A DNA stretch of 64,000 nucleotides from Armigeres subalbatus. Lineage: Eukaryota > Arthropoda > Insecta > Diptera > Culicidae. A model generated the notes under the pieces. The model saw nothing but the letters and a program-made list of their open reading frames with translations. It searched no databases and was not told the origin of the DNA. The stretch spans positions 124,001 to 188,000 of the forward strand of contig NW_026942923.1 in the NCBI RefSeq assembly GCF_024139115.2. The letters run 5' to 3'. The translations under genes were made by a program, and so were the position numbers. Shown piece by piece: positions 33,592 through 45,100 of the stretch (within the stretch, counting starts at the first letter, position 1; every line of letters starts with the position of its first letter).

Positions 33592-33830
33592 GGGGCCTCC
33601 TTAACCTAGCGGTAAGATGCCGGTCTAGGCAATTTTCGGTTTGAAAATTGTCTCGACTTCCCTGGGCATAAACGTATCATCGTGTTAGCCTTTAGATATG
33701 ACGAATGCAAAAATGGTAACTTGGCTTTAGAAACCTCGCGGTTAATAACTGTGGAAGTGCTGAATGAACACCAAGCAGCGAGGCGGCAATGTCCCATCAG
33801 TGGGGGATGTAATGCCAATTAAGAAGAAGA
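33592..33830 (+). mobile_element. Feilai-type SINE, copy 1 (B-box region deleted)
   Basis: It starts GGGGCCTCCTTAACCTAGCG and continues with the shared body (GGCAATTTTCGG, ATGGTAACTTGGCTT, GAGGCGGCAATGTCCC), ending in AAGAAGAAG. Compared with the copies at 49051 and 50610 the tRNA-like B-box segment is missing. Confidence 0.8.
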
Positions 33831-35049
33831 ATGAGAAGAGCGACTGTCGGTAGATCCGCGTTGATTGCCAATAAGACGTTGCTACAGTGCGAAAGTAGTG
33901 GTTTCATAATAATAAGTTCAATCCGCTTCGAAATGACTTACAATGACGTTTGTATCTTCTTTTTTTGGACACGGTAGTGCGAGTTTCCAACAGGAAGTAA
34001 AGATTTCTTTGATGATCGAAGATCTGATTAAAAGAAGTAATGGGATGAGCAAACATTCGATATAGCTTTTCATGAGAACTATCGGTATGCCGTCGTTAGA
34101 CTAGATAGACTTGTTGCTTCCTATTATAAAGCCACGCAAAATAGTTGTGTTGAGACAAAATCTGGAAACTGTTCTATCAGTGGAGTTCAGTTTTTGTAGT
34201 TCGGTTGAGAACAATGGTGATTTGTGATCTCTTTGGTACGTGTCGGTTAATAACGTACGCTACGATGTGCGAGAGTGTTTGCGCGGAGCTTTCGACTCTG
34301 TTGGAGTCCAGAACGGTTGACCACTCAATTATTGCTTATTGTCAAAATTATTATTACGATATGAAATTTAGTTTCATATGTTATGTTGAGATTATCGAAA
34401 AATGTTATATTAGTTCCCCTTGAAAATTATCGAACTTTTGTGTACAGACAAATTCAGTAAATAATACATCTAATATCATGATTTGGTACAAGTACTACTG
34501 CACAGTATGATGTTGGAGTTCCCACAGGTACAAATAATGTGAATTTCCTAAGCCTACCGGCAATATGCGCAACAACTACACAAAGCCCCACTGAAGGTGG
34601 TTGACTTCGGTTTTCAGTCCAAGGGTCTAGGAAATATTCAGGAGTTAAACTTTGAAATGACAATGTCCCACTGAGGGATAGTTAGATGCGGTAAATGACA
34701 AGTTCTTGAAAAAGTATGGTACAGTAATATAACGATAATTAAAAGTATTCCAAACAAAAAGTTCTCGATGAACACTAAGTTACACGCCGTCAATGTTCCA
34801 ATTAGAGATGTACTGTACCGCTAATAAAAAATCTACTCTTCCACAACAAAAAAATACGCGCCAGATAATCGCCTAAGTAAAACATATACCTCCAGAAAAA
34901 AAGCTACGTCGATATTTTTGAAACTTGGCCGCCACGTGGTGCATTCGGGCGGTGAATGCTTGGGTAGCATGTGCTGTTTTCACTGCGGATCACGAAACGA
35001 ACATATGGGTTAATAAGGATGATGGAGTTTTTTTTAAGTAGAAGGGGGA
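33831..35049. other. Interior of the LARD-like element, no coding content seen
   Basis: It is AT-rich with no recognisable domains. The polypurine tract at about 35036-35049 precedes the 3' LTR. Confidence 0.4.
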
Positions 35050-35295
35050 TGTGAGGTGCATACAAGACTTACACTCTTGCAGCGTCCTACTCCTCGCGCA
35101 TGATGGATAATGACGATGATGACAGATTGATTGTATCAGCGTCATTGCACTGCTTCGTCAACACTCCAGTACGACCAAGCTTCAAAGGAGCATCAGCACC
35201 CTCGGGTCAGTTCACATCCTGACAGCAGTAAAGATACTTGGTAATCAAGAGCTGTTCCATGTTGAGTGATTCCTCACACTAGTTGAGCATTCACA
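35050..35295 (+). repeat. 3' LTR of the LARD-like element (246 bp)
   Basis: It matches 30435-30680 at all but one position. AATTC follows as the target duplication. Confidence 0.92.
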
Positions 35296-35695
35296 AATTC
35301 TTCGATTAAACCCATAAACTTGCACTTACAGAAAAAAAACAGAAAAGGTAGGCCCAAGCACACGTATAGGGCTGTTCATTTAGACTGGCCGAGGAAATAA
35401 ATAAAAGTTGTCGAATTCCACGGGGCACCCCTCAGGATTGTGTCTTTGGGTGAGAAAATCAATCTCCCAAAATTTCAGCTCATAAGCTGGCGCAATTGAT
35501 TTGAAGTTTGTATGGGGATTTCAGCCAAAATGTATAGGAAAATACACCTCAGTTACTCATTCGATCTGGAAATTGGTTCTGATTGCTCAATTGAGCTCAG
35601 AATTGCAAAAATGGCAATTGGTATGCTACAGAACAATTTCACAGAACATTGTATGATGATTGAATGAACTTTTATATAGTTTTCGGCTATATCTA

Positions 35696-35749
35696 TGATA
35701 AGACGTTCCAAGTGGCTCCCGCTTGCCAACAGTCAGGATGAACTCCACA
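35696..35749 (+). repeat. End of the outer LTR (right copy)
   Basis: This is the direct repeat of 29622-29675, ending in GAACTCCACA. RTE coding sequence resumes immediately after it (GCTGGAGAGATATCC). Confidence 0.55.
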
Positions 35750-36442
35750 GGCTGGAGAGATATCCGATCCGCCATTGGTAGCACCGCAACCGCTGCACTT
35801 GGCACGGTGCCTCCGGATCAAAAAAACGACTGGTATGACGGCGAATGTGAGCAATTAGTTGAAGAGAAGAATGCAGCATGGGCGAGATTGCTGCAACACT
35901 GCACGAGGGCGAACGAGGCACGATATAAACGGGCGCGGAACAGACAAAACTCGATTTTCCGGAGGAAAAAGCGCCAGCAGGAAGATCGAGACCGTGAAGA
36001 GACGGAGCAACTGTATCGCGCTAATAACACACGAAAGTTCTATGAGAAGTTGAACCGTTCACCAGGCCACGTGCCACAGCCTGATATGTGTAAGGACATA
36101 AACGGGAACCTTCTTACGAACGAGCGTGAGGTGATCCAAAGGTGGCGGCAGCACTACGAAGAACGCCTGAATGGCGATGTGGCCGACGAAGATGGCGGTA
36201 TGATGATGGACCTGGGAGAACGCGCGCAGGACATAATTTTACCGGCTCCGGATCTCCAGGAAATCCAGGAGGAGATTGGCCGGCTGAAGAACAACAAAGC
36301 CTCTGGGGTTGACCAACTACCAGGAGAGCTTTTTAAACACGGTGGTAAGGCACTGTGTCTGTGCACTGTGATGCACTGCGTGTCATCTACAAAAAGGGCG
36401 ATAAGCTGGATTGTAGCAACTACCGCGCAATCACATTGCTGA
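35750..36442 (+). pseudogene. RTE LINE linker and start of reverse transcriptase
   Basis: It resumes with GWRDIRSAIG and a highly charged linker (RYKRARNRQNSIFRRKKRQQ), then FYEKLNRSPGH and NKASGVDQLPGELFKHGG, the first RT motif. The frame then shifts near 36355 to that of the next segment. It is part of the same element as 28041-29362. Confidence 0.8.
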
Positions 36443-36993
36443 ACACCGCCTACAAGGTTCTCTCCCAAATTTTATGCCGTCGACTAGCACCAATTGCAAG
36501 GGAGTTCGTGGGGCAGTACCAGGCGGGTTTTATGGGCGAACGCTCCACCACGACAGGGTGTTCGCCATTCGCGAAGTACTGCAGAAATGCCGCGAATACA
36601 ACGTGCCCACACATCATCTATTCATCGACTTCAAAGTCGCATATAATTCCCATCGTTCGGGACCAGCTATGGCAGCTAATGTACAAACGCGGATTTCCGG
36701 ATAAACCGGATAAACTGACACGGTTGATCAAAGCGACGATGGATCGGGTGATGTGCGTAGTTCGAGTTGAAGGGACATTTTCGAGTCCCTTCGAAACGCG
36801 CAGAGGGTTACGGCAAGGTGATGGTCTTTCGTGTTTGCTATTCAACATCGCTTTTGAAGGGGTAATACGAAGAGCAGGGATTAACACGAGTGGTACAATT
36901 TTCAACAAGTCCGTCCAGCTATTTGGCTTCGCCGACGACATAAATATTATGGCACGTAACTTGAGAAGATGGAGGAAGCCTACATCAGACTGA
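36355..36993 (+). pseudogene. RTE LINE reverse transcriptase
   Basis: It reads CSNYRAITLLNTAYKVLSQI, FVGQYQAGFMGERSTT, a diverged HHLFIDFK segment in a neighbouring frame, RRGLRQGDGLSCLLFN and the catalytic box FGFADDINIM. Frame changes near 36560 and after 36960 disable it. The later pieces at 36969-37169 and 37481-37690 are the C-terminal part. Confidence 0.8.
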
Positions 36994-37690
36994 AGAGGGA
37001 AGCTAAGCGGATCGGATCAACACGTCGAAGACGAAGTAAAGTACATGATAGGAAGAGGTTCAAGAGAAGACAATGTGAGCCACCCACCCAATGTGACAAA
37101 ATCGAGGTGGTAGAAGAATTTGTGTACTTGGGCTCACTGGTGACTGCAGAGAAATTCGGAGACGCATAGTGGCTGGAAATCGTACGTACTTTTGATTCCG
37201 CCAGACGCTCCGATCGAATAGAGTTCGCTGCCGTACCAAACTGACAATCTACAAAACGCTCATTAGAACGGTAGTCCTCTACGGACACGAGAGCTGGACG
37301 ATGCTCGTGGAAGACCAACGCGCAGTTTAGTGGAGTTTTCGAAAGGAAAGTGCTGCGTACCTTCTATGGTGGGGTGCAGATGGCGGACGGTACGTGGAGG
37401 AGGCGAATGAACCACGAGTTGAATGAGCTACTGGGAGAACCATCCATCGTTCACATCGCAAAAATCGGACAGATAGCAGAATGTCGGACAGTAACCCGGT
37501 GAAAATGGTTCTCGACAACGATCCGACGGGCACAAGAAGACGAGGTGCGCAGCGGGCAAGGTGGGTCGATCAGGTGGAAGATGGCTTGCGGACCCTCCGT
37601 AGACTGCGTGGTTGGCGACGTGTAGCCATAGACCGAGCCGAATGGAGAAGACTCTTATATACCGCACAGGCCACTTCGACCTTAGTCTGA
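36969..37690 (+). pseudogene. RTE LINE C-terminal region
   Basis: EEFVYLGSLVT, then in other frames TYGHESWTM-like sequence, RKVLRTFYGGVQMADGTWRR and DNDPTGTRRRGAQRARWVDQ, DRAEWRRLLYTAQATSTLV mark the conserved C-terminus of JAM1-like RTE proteins. Several frameshifts are present. The element ends with a TAA-rich tail by 37700. Confidence 0.75.
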
Positions 37691-37978
37691 ATAAATAATA
37701 AGGTTGCTCGTATCCCGGCCAGCGCCACGAGGAGGTAGGGATAGGAGTTGCTGGGTAACCACCAAACTTGTGCTAATTTTTATGAATTTTAGATTCAGTT
37801 TATTTTCAGAATATTTGTCCAGTGTCAAATCTTTTATTGGACTCTAGTTTCACATGTTGGCGATTTTTAAGGCATAATAGCGGTTAAATAAAGGTGTGCT
37901 CATGTTGCCCCGGGTGGCGATCCTTTCCCCGTTCTCTTCAATTGTAAAAAATCTGCAATATTTTCAGAATGGTGCAGG

Positions 37979-38230
37979 CATATATCATGATGCATTCTTC
38001 TCCCTTCTTCCTTTTTCTTTCTTATTTATTCCTTCTTTCTTCTTCCTTTTTTCTTCTTCCTTATTTCTTCCTTCTTCATTCTTCTTTCTCCCTTCTCGCT
38101 TCTTCCTTCTTTTTTCTTCCTTCTTCTTTTTTCCTTCTTCCCTCTTCCTTTTTCTTCCTTGATTCTTCCTTCTTTCTTCTTCTTCATTGATTCTTTCTTC
38201 TTATTCCTTCCTTCTTCTTTGTTCATTCAG
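37979..38230 (+). repeat. Pyrimidine tract of CTTCTT/TTCC type (about 250 bp)
   Basis: It is almost pure C and T on the plus strand with (TTCTTCC)-like units. Open frames in it are low-complexity artefacts. Such tracts can adopt triplex structure; nothing more can be said. Confidence 0.85.
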
Positions 38231-38251
38231 AGATAATCTTATTTCGTATTC

Positions 38252-38376
38252 GGGGCAGTACACATATTACGTAAGTAAATAAAAAATAAATAAAAAATCT
38301 TTTGTATGGAAAAAATCTTACATGGGGGGAGGGGAAAACCCCCGAAAAATTGCTTACGTAATAAGTGTACGGCCCC
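38252..38376. mobile_element. Small MITE (125 bp)
   Basis: The left tip GGGGCAGTACACATATTACG and the complement of the right tip, GGGGCCGTACACTTATTACG, agree at 18 of 20 positions. The interior includes a TAAATAAA-rich stretch. Confidence 0.7.
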
Positions 38377-38384
38377 TTGCTTGC

Positions 38385-39540
38385 TACTTGCTTTCTGTCC
38401 TTAATTCGGCGTACAAAATTATGTCCCGTATTCTGTTCAACAGATTGAGACCGCTTGAAGAGTCCTTCGTCGGCGAATACCAAGCAGGTTTTCGTGAGGG
38501 CCGATCAACGACGGATCAAATGTTTACCCTGAGACAAATCCTTGATAAATTCCGGGAGTACAACTTGCAGACACATCATCTGTTTATTGATTTCAAGGCG
38601 GCGTTCGATTCAGTGAAACGGAATGAATTATGGCAAATTATGCTTGAACATGGTTTTCCGGCGAAATTGATACGGCTGATTCGATTGGATGGATCGAAAT
38701 CAAGTGCAAGGGTTGCGGATGAAATATCGACGTCATTTGTTACCTTAGATGAATTAAAGTACCCAGGTAACCATAAGCATTAAAATAAGCCATACGTGCG
38801 ACTATAAGGCTACCACAGAGCTAACAAACTTCATACTGGCTCTATAATAGCCCTATATAGCCGAAAAGGCGAAATAAAGTGCTAATGGTTACCTGGGTAG
38901 GGTGATGCACTCTCGAATCTACTGTTCAAAATAGCGCTCGAGGGAGCGATTAGGAGAGCTGGTGGGAAAAGAAGCGGTACCATTATCACAAAATTGCATA
39001 TGCTCCTGAGATTTGCGGACGATATCGATATTATCGGGATTGATCGCCGTGCTTACGGACTTCGTAACCAGCTTAAGTCCCGTAGTCTGCAAATGAAAAC
39101 AAAACTCGCGCTGTATACTACTCTGATTCTTCCGGTGGCTTTATACGGCCATGAAACATCGGATCCGAGAGCTTTCGGAGTGTTTGAGCGTAAGGTGCTG
39201 CGGACAATACTCGGCGGTAAACAGGAGAACGGTATCTGGCGGCACCGCATGAATCACGAATTGTACCAGGTATATAAAGGGCTGGATATTATCAAGCTTA
39301 TTCAACACGGCAGACTACGGTGGGTTGGTCACGTTGTTCGTATGCCGGAAGAACGTTAAGCGAAGATAATATTTAGTAGAGAACTTGGAAGAGGCCGCAG
39401 GCTTCGTGGAAGGCCGCATATACGATGGCTTTTTCAGTTGAAGAGAACCTGAGGCCGCTTAATGTTCAGGGCGACTGGAAGCGATTGGCCCAGGATCGAG
39501 TCCAGTGGAGAAGGATACTCCATTCGGCGTAGGTTCATCG
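38385..39540 (+). mobile_element. Second RTE-clade LINE family, truncated copy
   Basis: Frames read NSAYKIMSRILFNRLRPLE, FVGEYQAGFREGRSTTDQMF and HHLFIDFKAAFDSVKRNELW (RT), then after a MITE and a deletion LRFADDIDIIGIDRR and LYTTLILPVALYGHE with RKVLRTILGGKQENGIW. It closely resembles the minus-strand copy at 45700-48535. Both ends are truncated or decayed. Confidence 0.8.
38762..38897. mobile_element. MITE inserted in the RTE copy (136 bp, TA duplication)
   Basis: The tips CCCAGGTAACCATAAGCAT and GCTAATGGTTACCTGGG are inverted, flanked by TA on both sides (38760-38761, 38898-38899). It lies within RTE reverse transcriptase sequence. Confidence 0.8.
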
Positions 39541-42019
39541 AAGAACTGTAGCCCATCAAGTAAGTATCAAGCTACTCGCTGTCTCACTTATCACTTCTCA
39601 CTTCTTGCTTCCCACTACTAATCCTTCTTACTTCTCACTACTCACTTCAATCACACACTTAATAAGGAAACGTATTATTTTCAACTATTCATTCAACTTT
39701 GGCCAACGGTGTTCGGCCTAATGACCCTTTCGGCCAAATGGCATTCGGCCAGACGACATTCGGCCAAACGACCCTAAACCGTTAATATTTGTCCAGAATA
39801 GAACAGTCAATTTTGAAACACTTTGATGAAGAAAACAATTTTGAATCTGTTTAAGAACTAGTGTGTGGTGGTGGTCAAGTGGTCAGTGGTCTAGAGGTCT
39901 AGTGGTCAAGCGATTAACAGTACCCTGCGCTAGACCTTGAATCATGAGGAGACATAACTCATCTTAACTCTAAAGTGATTCAAACAAACTGCCGTTCAAA
40001 AGTTCTATCGAATTAAGATGTGCATCTGTCCCCGGTCATCTGCGCCAGATCATCCCGGGTGACCATCGACGACTAGTCTACAAAGTAACGAAAAGATCAT
40101 CAAATCTCCTTGAAATTATGTCTAGCTACAGTGCGTCTATGGAATAACTTTAAAACTCCATTACAATGAAAAACTATTGTATGTAAGAGATAATAATAGC
40201 CCGTTACACAACATATTACAAAGTTACATCAGCATAGTCCACCAGTCCATTAACCATAAGCCCCATCACATTTTACGATGGAAATGTGTCGTGTACGTAA
40301 ATTTGTTTACTCACCAGCGTTATTTGATAATCGTTAATCCCTTCGTCATCAGCTCAAGGTTGGAGATTCCTTATCGCACCCCAAAAAATGATGTAGTTCT
40401 TCATGCGCGCACCTTTATCGAGATACTTTAGGACTTATCACCCGGCACTACAGATGGCAAACCTGTTAAACTTTCTTGCAACACGAGCTTGGAAGCACTA
40501 AACCAGACCGCCAGCAGCGAACACCAATACTAACTATTCTCACTTGCTGCTGCCACAGTTATAGTTGGAGGTAGCATGGATATGCGCGATGCGTTCCATT
40601 ATTCACTAAATTGCAGCCGGGTGTCGTCACTTAGCGAAGTTTTTCCTCTACATCAGCGTTTCATTTTACAGTCAGCAGCAGTCACAACCACCGGTAGCGC
40701 ACTGAAAAATACGAAAAATAAATTACATCACACGGTTTCCACTCGAAGAACGAAGTGCTGCTAATGAAATGACTACTCAGAAGTTACTCGCATAGAACAA
40801 GCTACGAAGTAATTTTAATCAGTCACGTTTTTCGTTAGCCTGATTTATCAATTTGTTCCATTCATAATGCATTCAACTTATCACCTTTTGTTCTAATCAC
40901 AAAGAAAGTCACATTTTTAGAAATGCTTCGCCTACATACCAATGGCACTAGACACAAGTCATAGATGTTGTTATGTCACCCAAGCGGCTAATGGGTAATC
41001 GAACTTTGTTATGATAACTAGTTTCACTTTCCAGGCAATACTTTACTATTTCTTGTCGAACCAGTCACACACTTTGGAAATCCTTTGTGATGTTGATGAA
41101 CAGACGCATCTACACGGTCTGGAGTATATTTCCGAATCATCAATATTGATACACTGGTTCGTCGGGTTCACGTAATAGGACCATCATGTCTCCGATCTGT
41201 GGAATCATGGCGCTATTTCTTCCAACAACTTTTCCGTTTCAATTGGAGCCAACTGAATTGATCCGAGCAAATTGACCTTGTTGGGACGATTTCACACTGC
41301 ACACAGCCATGTATCGGGCGGTGAAGTGATATTTAGTTAGCTTCAACTAACCGAACGTGATTGTTTCTTTTTGACGATTCACTATGAATTAACTGATAGT
41401 AGCTCTGAGAGTCATTAGAATAGTCACTCAAGAGTAGCATTCGTAGTAGCTTCCAAGTATGTAGTAAAAACTACGCTACTTCAGCAATACAACAGCGACT
41501 AGATAAAAATTCTTTCCTATATCTGCCATTCTGGTTCTACACCTGGCTCACCAACAATGACGCGACATACTTACATACCGGCGTTTTGAGTCGACGTCAG
41601 TTCGGGTTCAAAGTTAATTTTTTCCATGCTTGAAGAAGACGCTGCTGAACGCTGGACTTGTTTTGCCAGGCTCGACTGATTTCTATGACGTTTTTCTCTC
41701 ACACTGCTGATCGGGTCCACTGATAAAGTACGATGTGGTATTCGATCGATAAGAACACATCAAATCTATTGTCGAATTCGTTTTTAAACCTGGGTCAGTG
41801 CCAACCCGAACCCTGAATAAAAAAACGTTTTCAGTTCCATCTGTCATTGGATATGGTGGTGTGCGTGGCATCGTGTTTGTTTTGATTCGAAACATATGAT
41901 CGACACCATACCGGACTTTACCAGTGCACTGGCAGTTTGTGGGCCACAACGAACCAGATCTGATTTTCGCGAATTACGAAATTTACTTTTGGTTGGATAT
42001 ATCTACCCCAGATTCTCTA
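39541..42019. other. No gene seen; short TTCGGCC repeats at 39703-39785
   Basis: Apart from five to six units resembling ATTCGGCCAAACGACC at 39703-39785, I recognise nothing in this 2.5 kb. Open frames such as 40177-40431 and 40576-40764 have no recognisable features. Confidence 0.4.
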
Positions 42020-43605
42020 TTCCTTTTCGCTTCTTCAGGAATTCCTCCGCAAATTCTTGCAGGCATTTACTCGGAGGAATTCCTCCGGATGTTTCTTCAG
42101 GTATTGCTTCGGAAATTTCTTCAGGAATCTATTCAGAAGTTCCCCTTCTTCCTGAAGTTACGTTCGGAGCTCGGGAGTTCGTTAAGAAAGTTCCGAAGTT
42201 CCTTAAAAATTTCTTTCGGAAGTTCCTTCAGAAAATCTTTGGAACATTCCTTCAGGAATTCCTTTGAAAATTTCTTCAGGAATTCCTCCCAAAAATACTT
42301 CAAAACTTCTTCCGGAAGTTCCTTCAGTATATGATTTGGAAATTCATTCACGAAATCCTACTCAAATTCATTTAGGAATTCCTCCAGAATTCCAGGAATT
42401 CCTCCGGAAGTTCATCCAGGAATCCCACCAGCTGTTCCTCCAGGTATTCCTCCGGAAGTTCCTCCAGAAATTCCTACGGAAGTTCCTCCAGAAGTTCCTC
42501 CGGAAGCTCCTCCAGAAATCCATCCGGAAGTTCCACCATAAATTCCTCTAGAACTTCCTCCAAAAATTTCTCAGGAAGTTCCTCCAGGAATTCCTCCGGA
42601 AGTTCCTCCAGGAATTCCTCCGGAAGTTCCTACAGAAATTCCTCCACAAGTTTCTCCAGAAATTCCTCCGCAAGTTCCTCCAGAAAATCCTCCGGTAGTT
42701 CCTCTAGGAATTTCTCCGGAAGGTCTTCCAGGAATTGCTCCAGCTGTTCCTCCAAGAATTCCTCCGGTGGTTCCTCCAGAAATTCATTCTGAAAGTTCCT
42801 CTAGAAGTTCCTCCAGGAATACCTCCAGAAGTCCCTCCAAAAATTCCTTCGGAAGTCCCTCCCAAAATTTCTCAGGAAGTCCCTCCAGAAATACCTCCGG
42901 AGAAATTCGTGGAGGAGCTTTCGGAGCAATTCCTGGAAGAGCTTCCGAAAGAACATCCGGGAAAATTATTGGAGGAACATCCGAAGGAATTCCTGATGGA
43001 ATTTCGGGAAAAATTTCCGGAGGAATTTCTGAAAGAACTTCCGAAGGAACTTCCGGAGAAATTTCTGGAGGGACTTCCGGAGGTACTTCTGAAGGATGTT
43101 CCGGAGGAATTCCTGGAGGAACTTTTGGAGGAATTCCTGGAGGAACTTTCGAAGAAATTTCTGGAGGGACTTCCGGAGGAACTTCTGGAGAAAGTTCCGG
43201 AGGAATTCCTGGAGGAACTTCTGAAGGAATTCCTGGAGGAACTCCAGGGGGAAAATTCTGAAGGAACTTCCGGATGGATTTCTAGAGGAGCTTCCTGAGG
43301 AATTTCTGGAGGAACTTCCGTAGGAATTTCTGGATGAACTTCCGGGGGAATTCCTGGAGGAATAGCTGGTGGGATTCCTGGATTAACTTCGGGAGGAATT
43401 CCTGGAGGAACTTCCGAAGGAATTCCTGGAGAAACTGCCGAAGGAATTCCTGGAGAAACTTCGTAGGAACTCTTGGAGGAATTGGAAAAAAAATTATGAA
43501 GGAATGCCTGAAATATTGCTCCAAAGCATTCTTGGAAAAATTCGCAATGGAATGCATACAAGACTTCAAGGAGGAATACCTGAAAGAATTATAAGAATTC
43601 TTTGA
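42020..43605. repeat. 24-bp-type minisatellite that inverts in its middle
   Basis: From about 42020 to 42890 the plus strand shows the CT-rich sense of the unit (TTCCTCCAGGAATTCCTCCG). From about 42900 to 43605 it shows the complementary GA-rich sense (GGAGGAATTCCTGGAGGAAC). The two arms form a long imperfect inverted repeat with its centre near 42895. Because unit lengths are multiples of three and stop-poor, long frames appear on both strands (for example 42735-43298 and 42872-43561). They are not genes. Confidence 0.85.
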
Positions 43606-44634
43606 AGAATTTCCGTATGATTTTTTGAAGAACTACTTAAATAAATAATTAATGGGGGAATTTTAGAATAAATTGCAATTTGAATTATCGAAGGCTCATA
43701 ATATTTCCGTTTAAAACAAATTATCCTGGGATTACTGAAAAAAGTCCTAAGGGAATTTAAATATAATGCAAATGTTGACAAATATCATAGGGAATAAAAA
43801 AATTCCGTAAAACGGCTTCCGATGCGCATTCTTTATTAAATGCACAAACAGCTTCGTTTTTACTCTGGTTTGTATTTCCCTTCGGCTTGTTTATTCCACC
43901 CATATGGTTTTGACAGTTGAAGTGCACTTGTATTGGTGAACCTGGTGAGAAACCGTGAAACAACACAGTGCGAACCCGACAGCGAACCTAGTTCCAACCT
44001 GAGCGAATAAAAAAACACTTTGACAGCACTTAGGTTGGAACTGGTTCCAACCTAGGTTGGAACTTTTTAAAAACGAATTCGACATATGATAGAGTGACTA
44101 GGAATGAGACAACAAATTTGATTTGAGTTACGTAATAACAACCACCTTTTGAAATGGGACTTCTGAACATATACTCGCCATAATGAAACATAGTTTTTTA
44201 TAGTTTTAGTGACTTACACTTACCGTTTTTTGAGTTTGGTAGAATGTTCACGTTCTGTTTACAATCGAACTTCCAACGTACACACTCCGATGATACCGAT
44301 GGGTGATTTAACGGTCGATAGGGGGTGGCACCCAAGTATGAATGGACTTCCCAGAATGTTGTTTATTTACTCTAGCTTATTCACCATCAGAAATCGACGC
44401 AAACATCTGTGAACCAGTGAGAGCATGAGGGTGAAGTGAGAAATGAGCACGAGCTTGCGCTATAGGCCATGTTATGTAGTTGGACACTATGAGCAGTGGG
44501 CCCACATAGCAATATAAATTAATTATAATATGACATTTGGTATTTAATTAAAAATAATTATTAATATTAACAATTCTGCAATTTCTATTGGTTTAAATAA
44601 TCCACAGCAATATAAGTAAATTTGATATGTATAA

Positions 44635-44712
44635 ACTGCCGTGAATCGCATATCTGTCTCATCTTTGCTGGGTTTCCTATTCATATGGGACAAATATGCG
44701 ATTCACGGCAGT
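44635..44712. mobile_element. Small hairpin MITE (78 bp)
   Basis: The arms ACTGCCGTGAATCGCATATC and GCGATTCACGGCAGT are near-perfect complements around a CTTTGCTGGGTTTCC core. It has the same core design as 22210-22302. Confidence 0.75.
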
Positions 44713-44854
44713 AAATGTATGTTAAAAATAAATTTAGATTCTAATGCTTTTGAATATGAAGTAGGGGGAAATAACTATTGTTGACAACCTAAGGCTTTCG
44801 CCAAATTGAAGGTTAAAAATAATAAATATTTATTACAAAACAGTTGCTTAAACT

Positions 44855-45100
44855 TAGGCCGGAGTGGCCTGTGCAGTACATACAGCTCGGTCCATGGCTG
44901 CACGTCGCCAATCATACAGCCTACGGAGGGTCCGAGAATCGCCTTCCACCTGATCGATCCACCTTGCTTGCTTTGCACCTCGGATCATTGTCGAGAATCA
45001 TTTTCACCCGAACTACTAGGTATTCAAAATTCTAGCTACATGCCCACGTCCATCGCAGTCGTCCAATTTTCCGCGATGTAAACGATGGATGCTCCTCCCA
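44855..45100 (-). mobile_element. RTE (JAM1-like) LINE, 3' end fragment, minus strand
   Basis: The minus strand resembles the 3' coding end of the copy at 37440-37690: a segment like CATCGTTTACATCGC, then KQARWIDQVEGD in one frame, and a terminal YTAQATPA-like sequence. It is a 5'-truncated copy, as is usual for LINEs. Confidence 0.65.

Larger units (their letters stand above)
30435..35295 (+). mobile_element. Young non-autonomous LTR element without gag or pol (LARD-like)
   Basis: It has two 246-bp LTRs differing at one base, the 5-bp target duplication AATTC on both sides (30430-30434 and 35296-35300), a primer-binding-like sequence after the first LTR (TTGGCGACGGTGATAGG) and a polypurine tract before the second (AGAAGGGGGA). 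The 4.4 kb interior has no Gag, protease or RT of an LTR element in any frame. It must have been copied in trans by another element's proteins. It is inserted in the outer LTR element. Confidence 0.88.
28041..37700 (+). mobile_element. RTE-clade (JAM1-like) LINE, split by nested insertions
   Basis: It has endonuclease at 28060-29362 and linker, RT and C-terminus at 35750-37690, then a short tail ending TGAATAAATAATAAGG as in RTE elements. The endonuclease is interrupted by a hAT-like MITE (28534-28926). About 6.4 kb of LTR-element sequence (29363-35749) separates the two halves. Confidence 0.8.

Noticed and set aside
37896..38226. Ser/Phe- and Lys/Glu-rich frames
   Set aside because: They translate a pure pyrimidine tract; low complexity only.
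42735..43561. Glu/Leu/Pro-rich frames of 187-229 codons on both strands
   Set aside because: Minisatellite artefacts of the same kind as at 57 kb.
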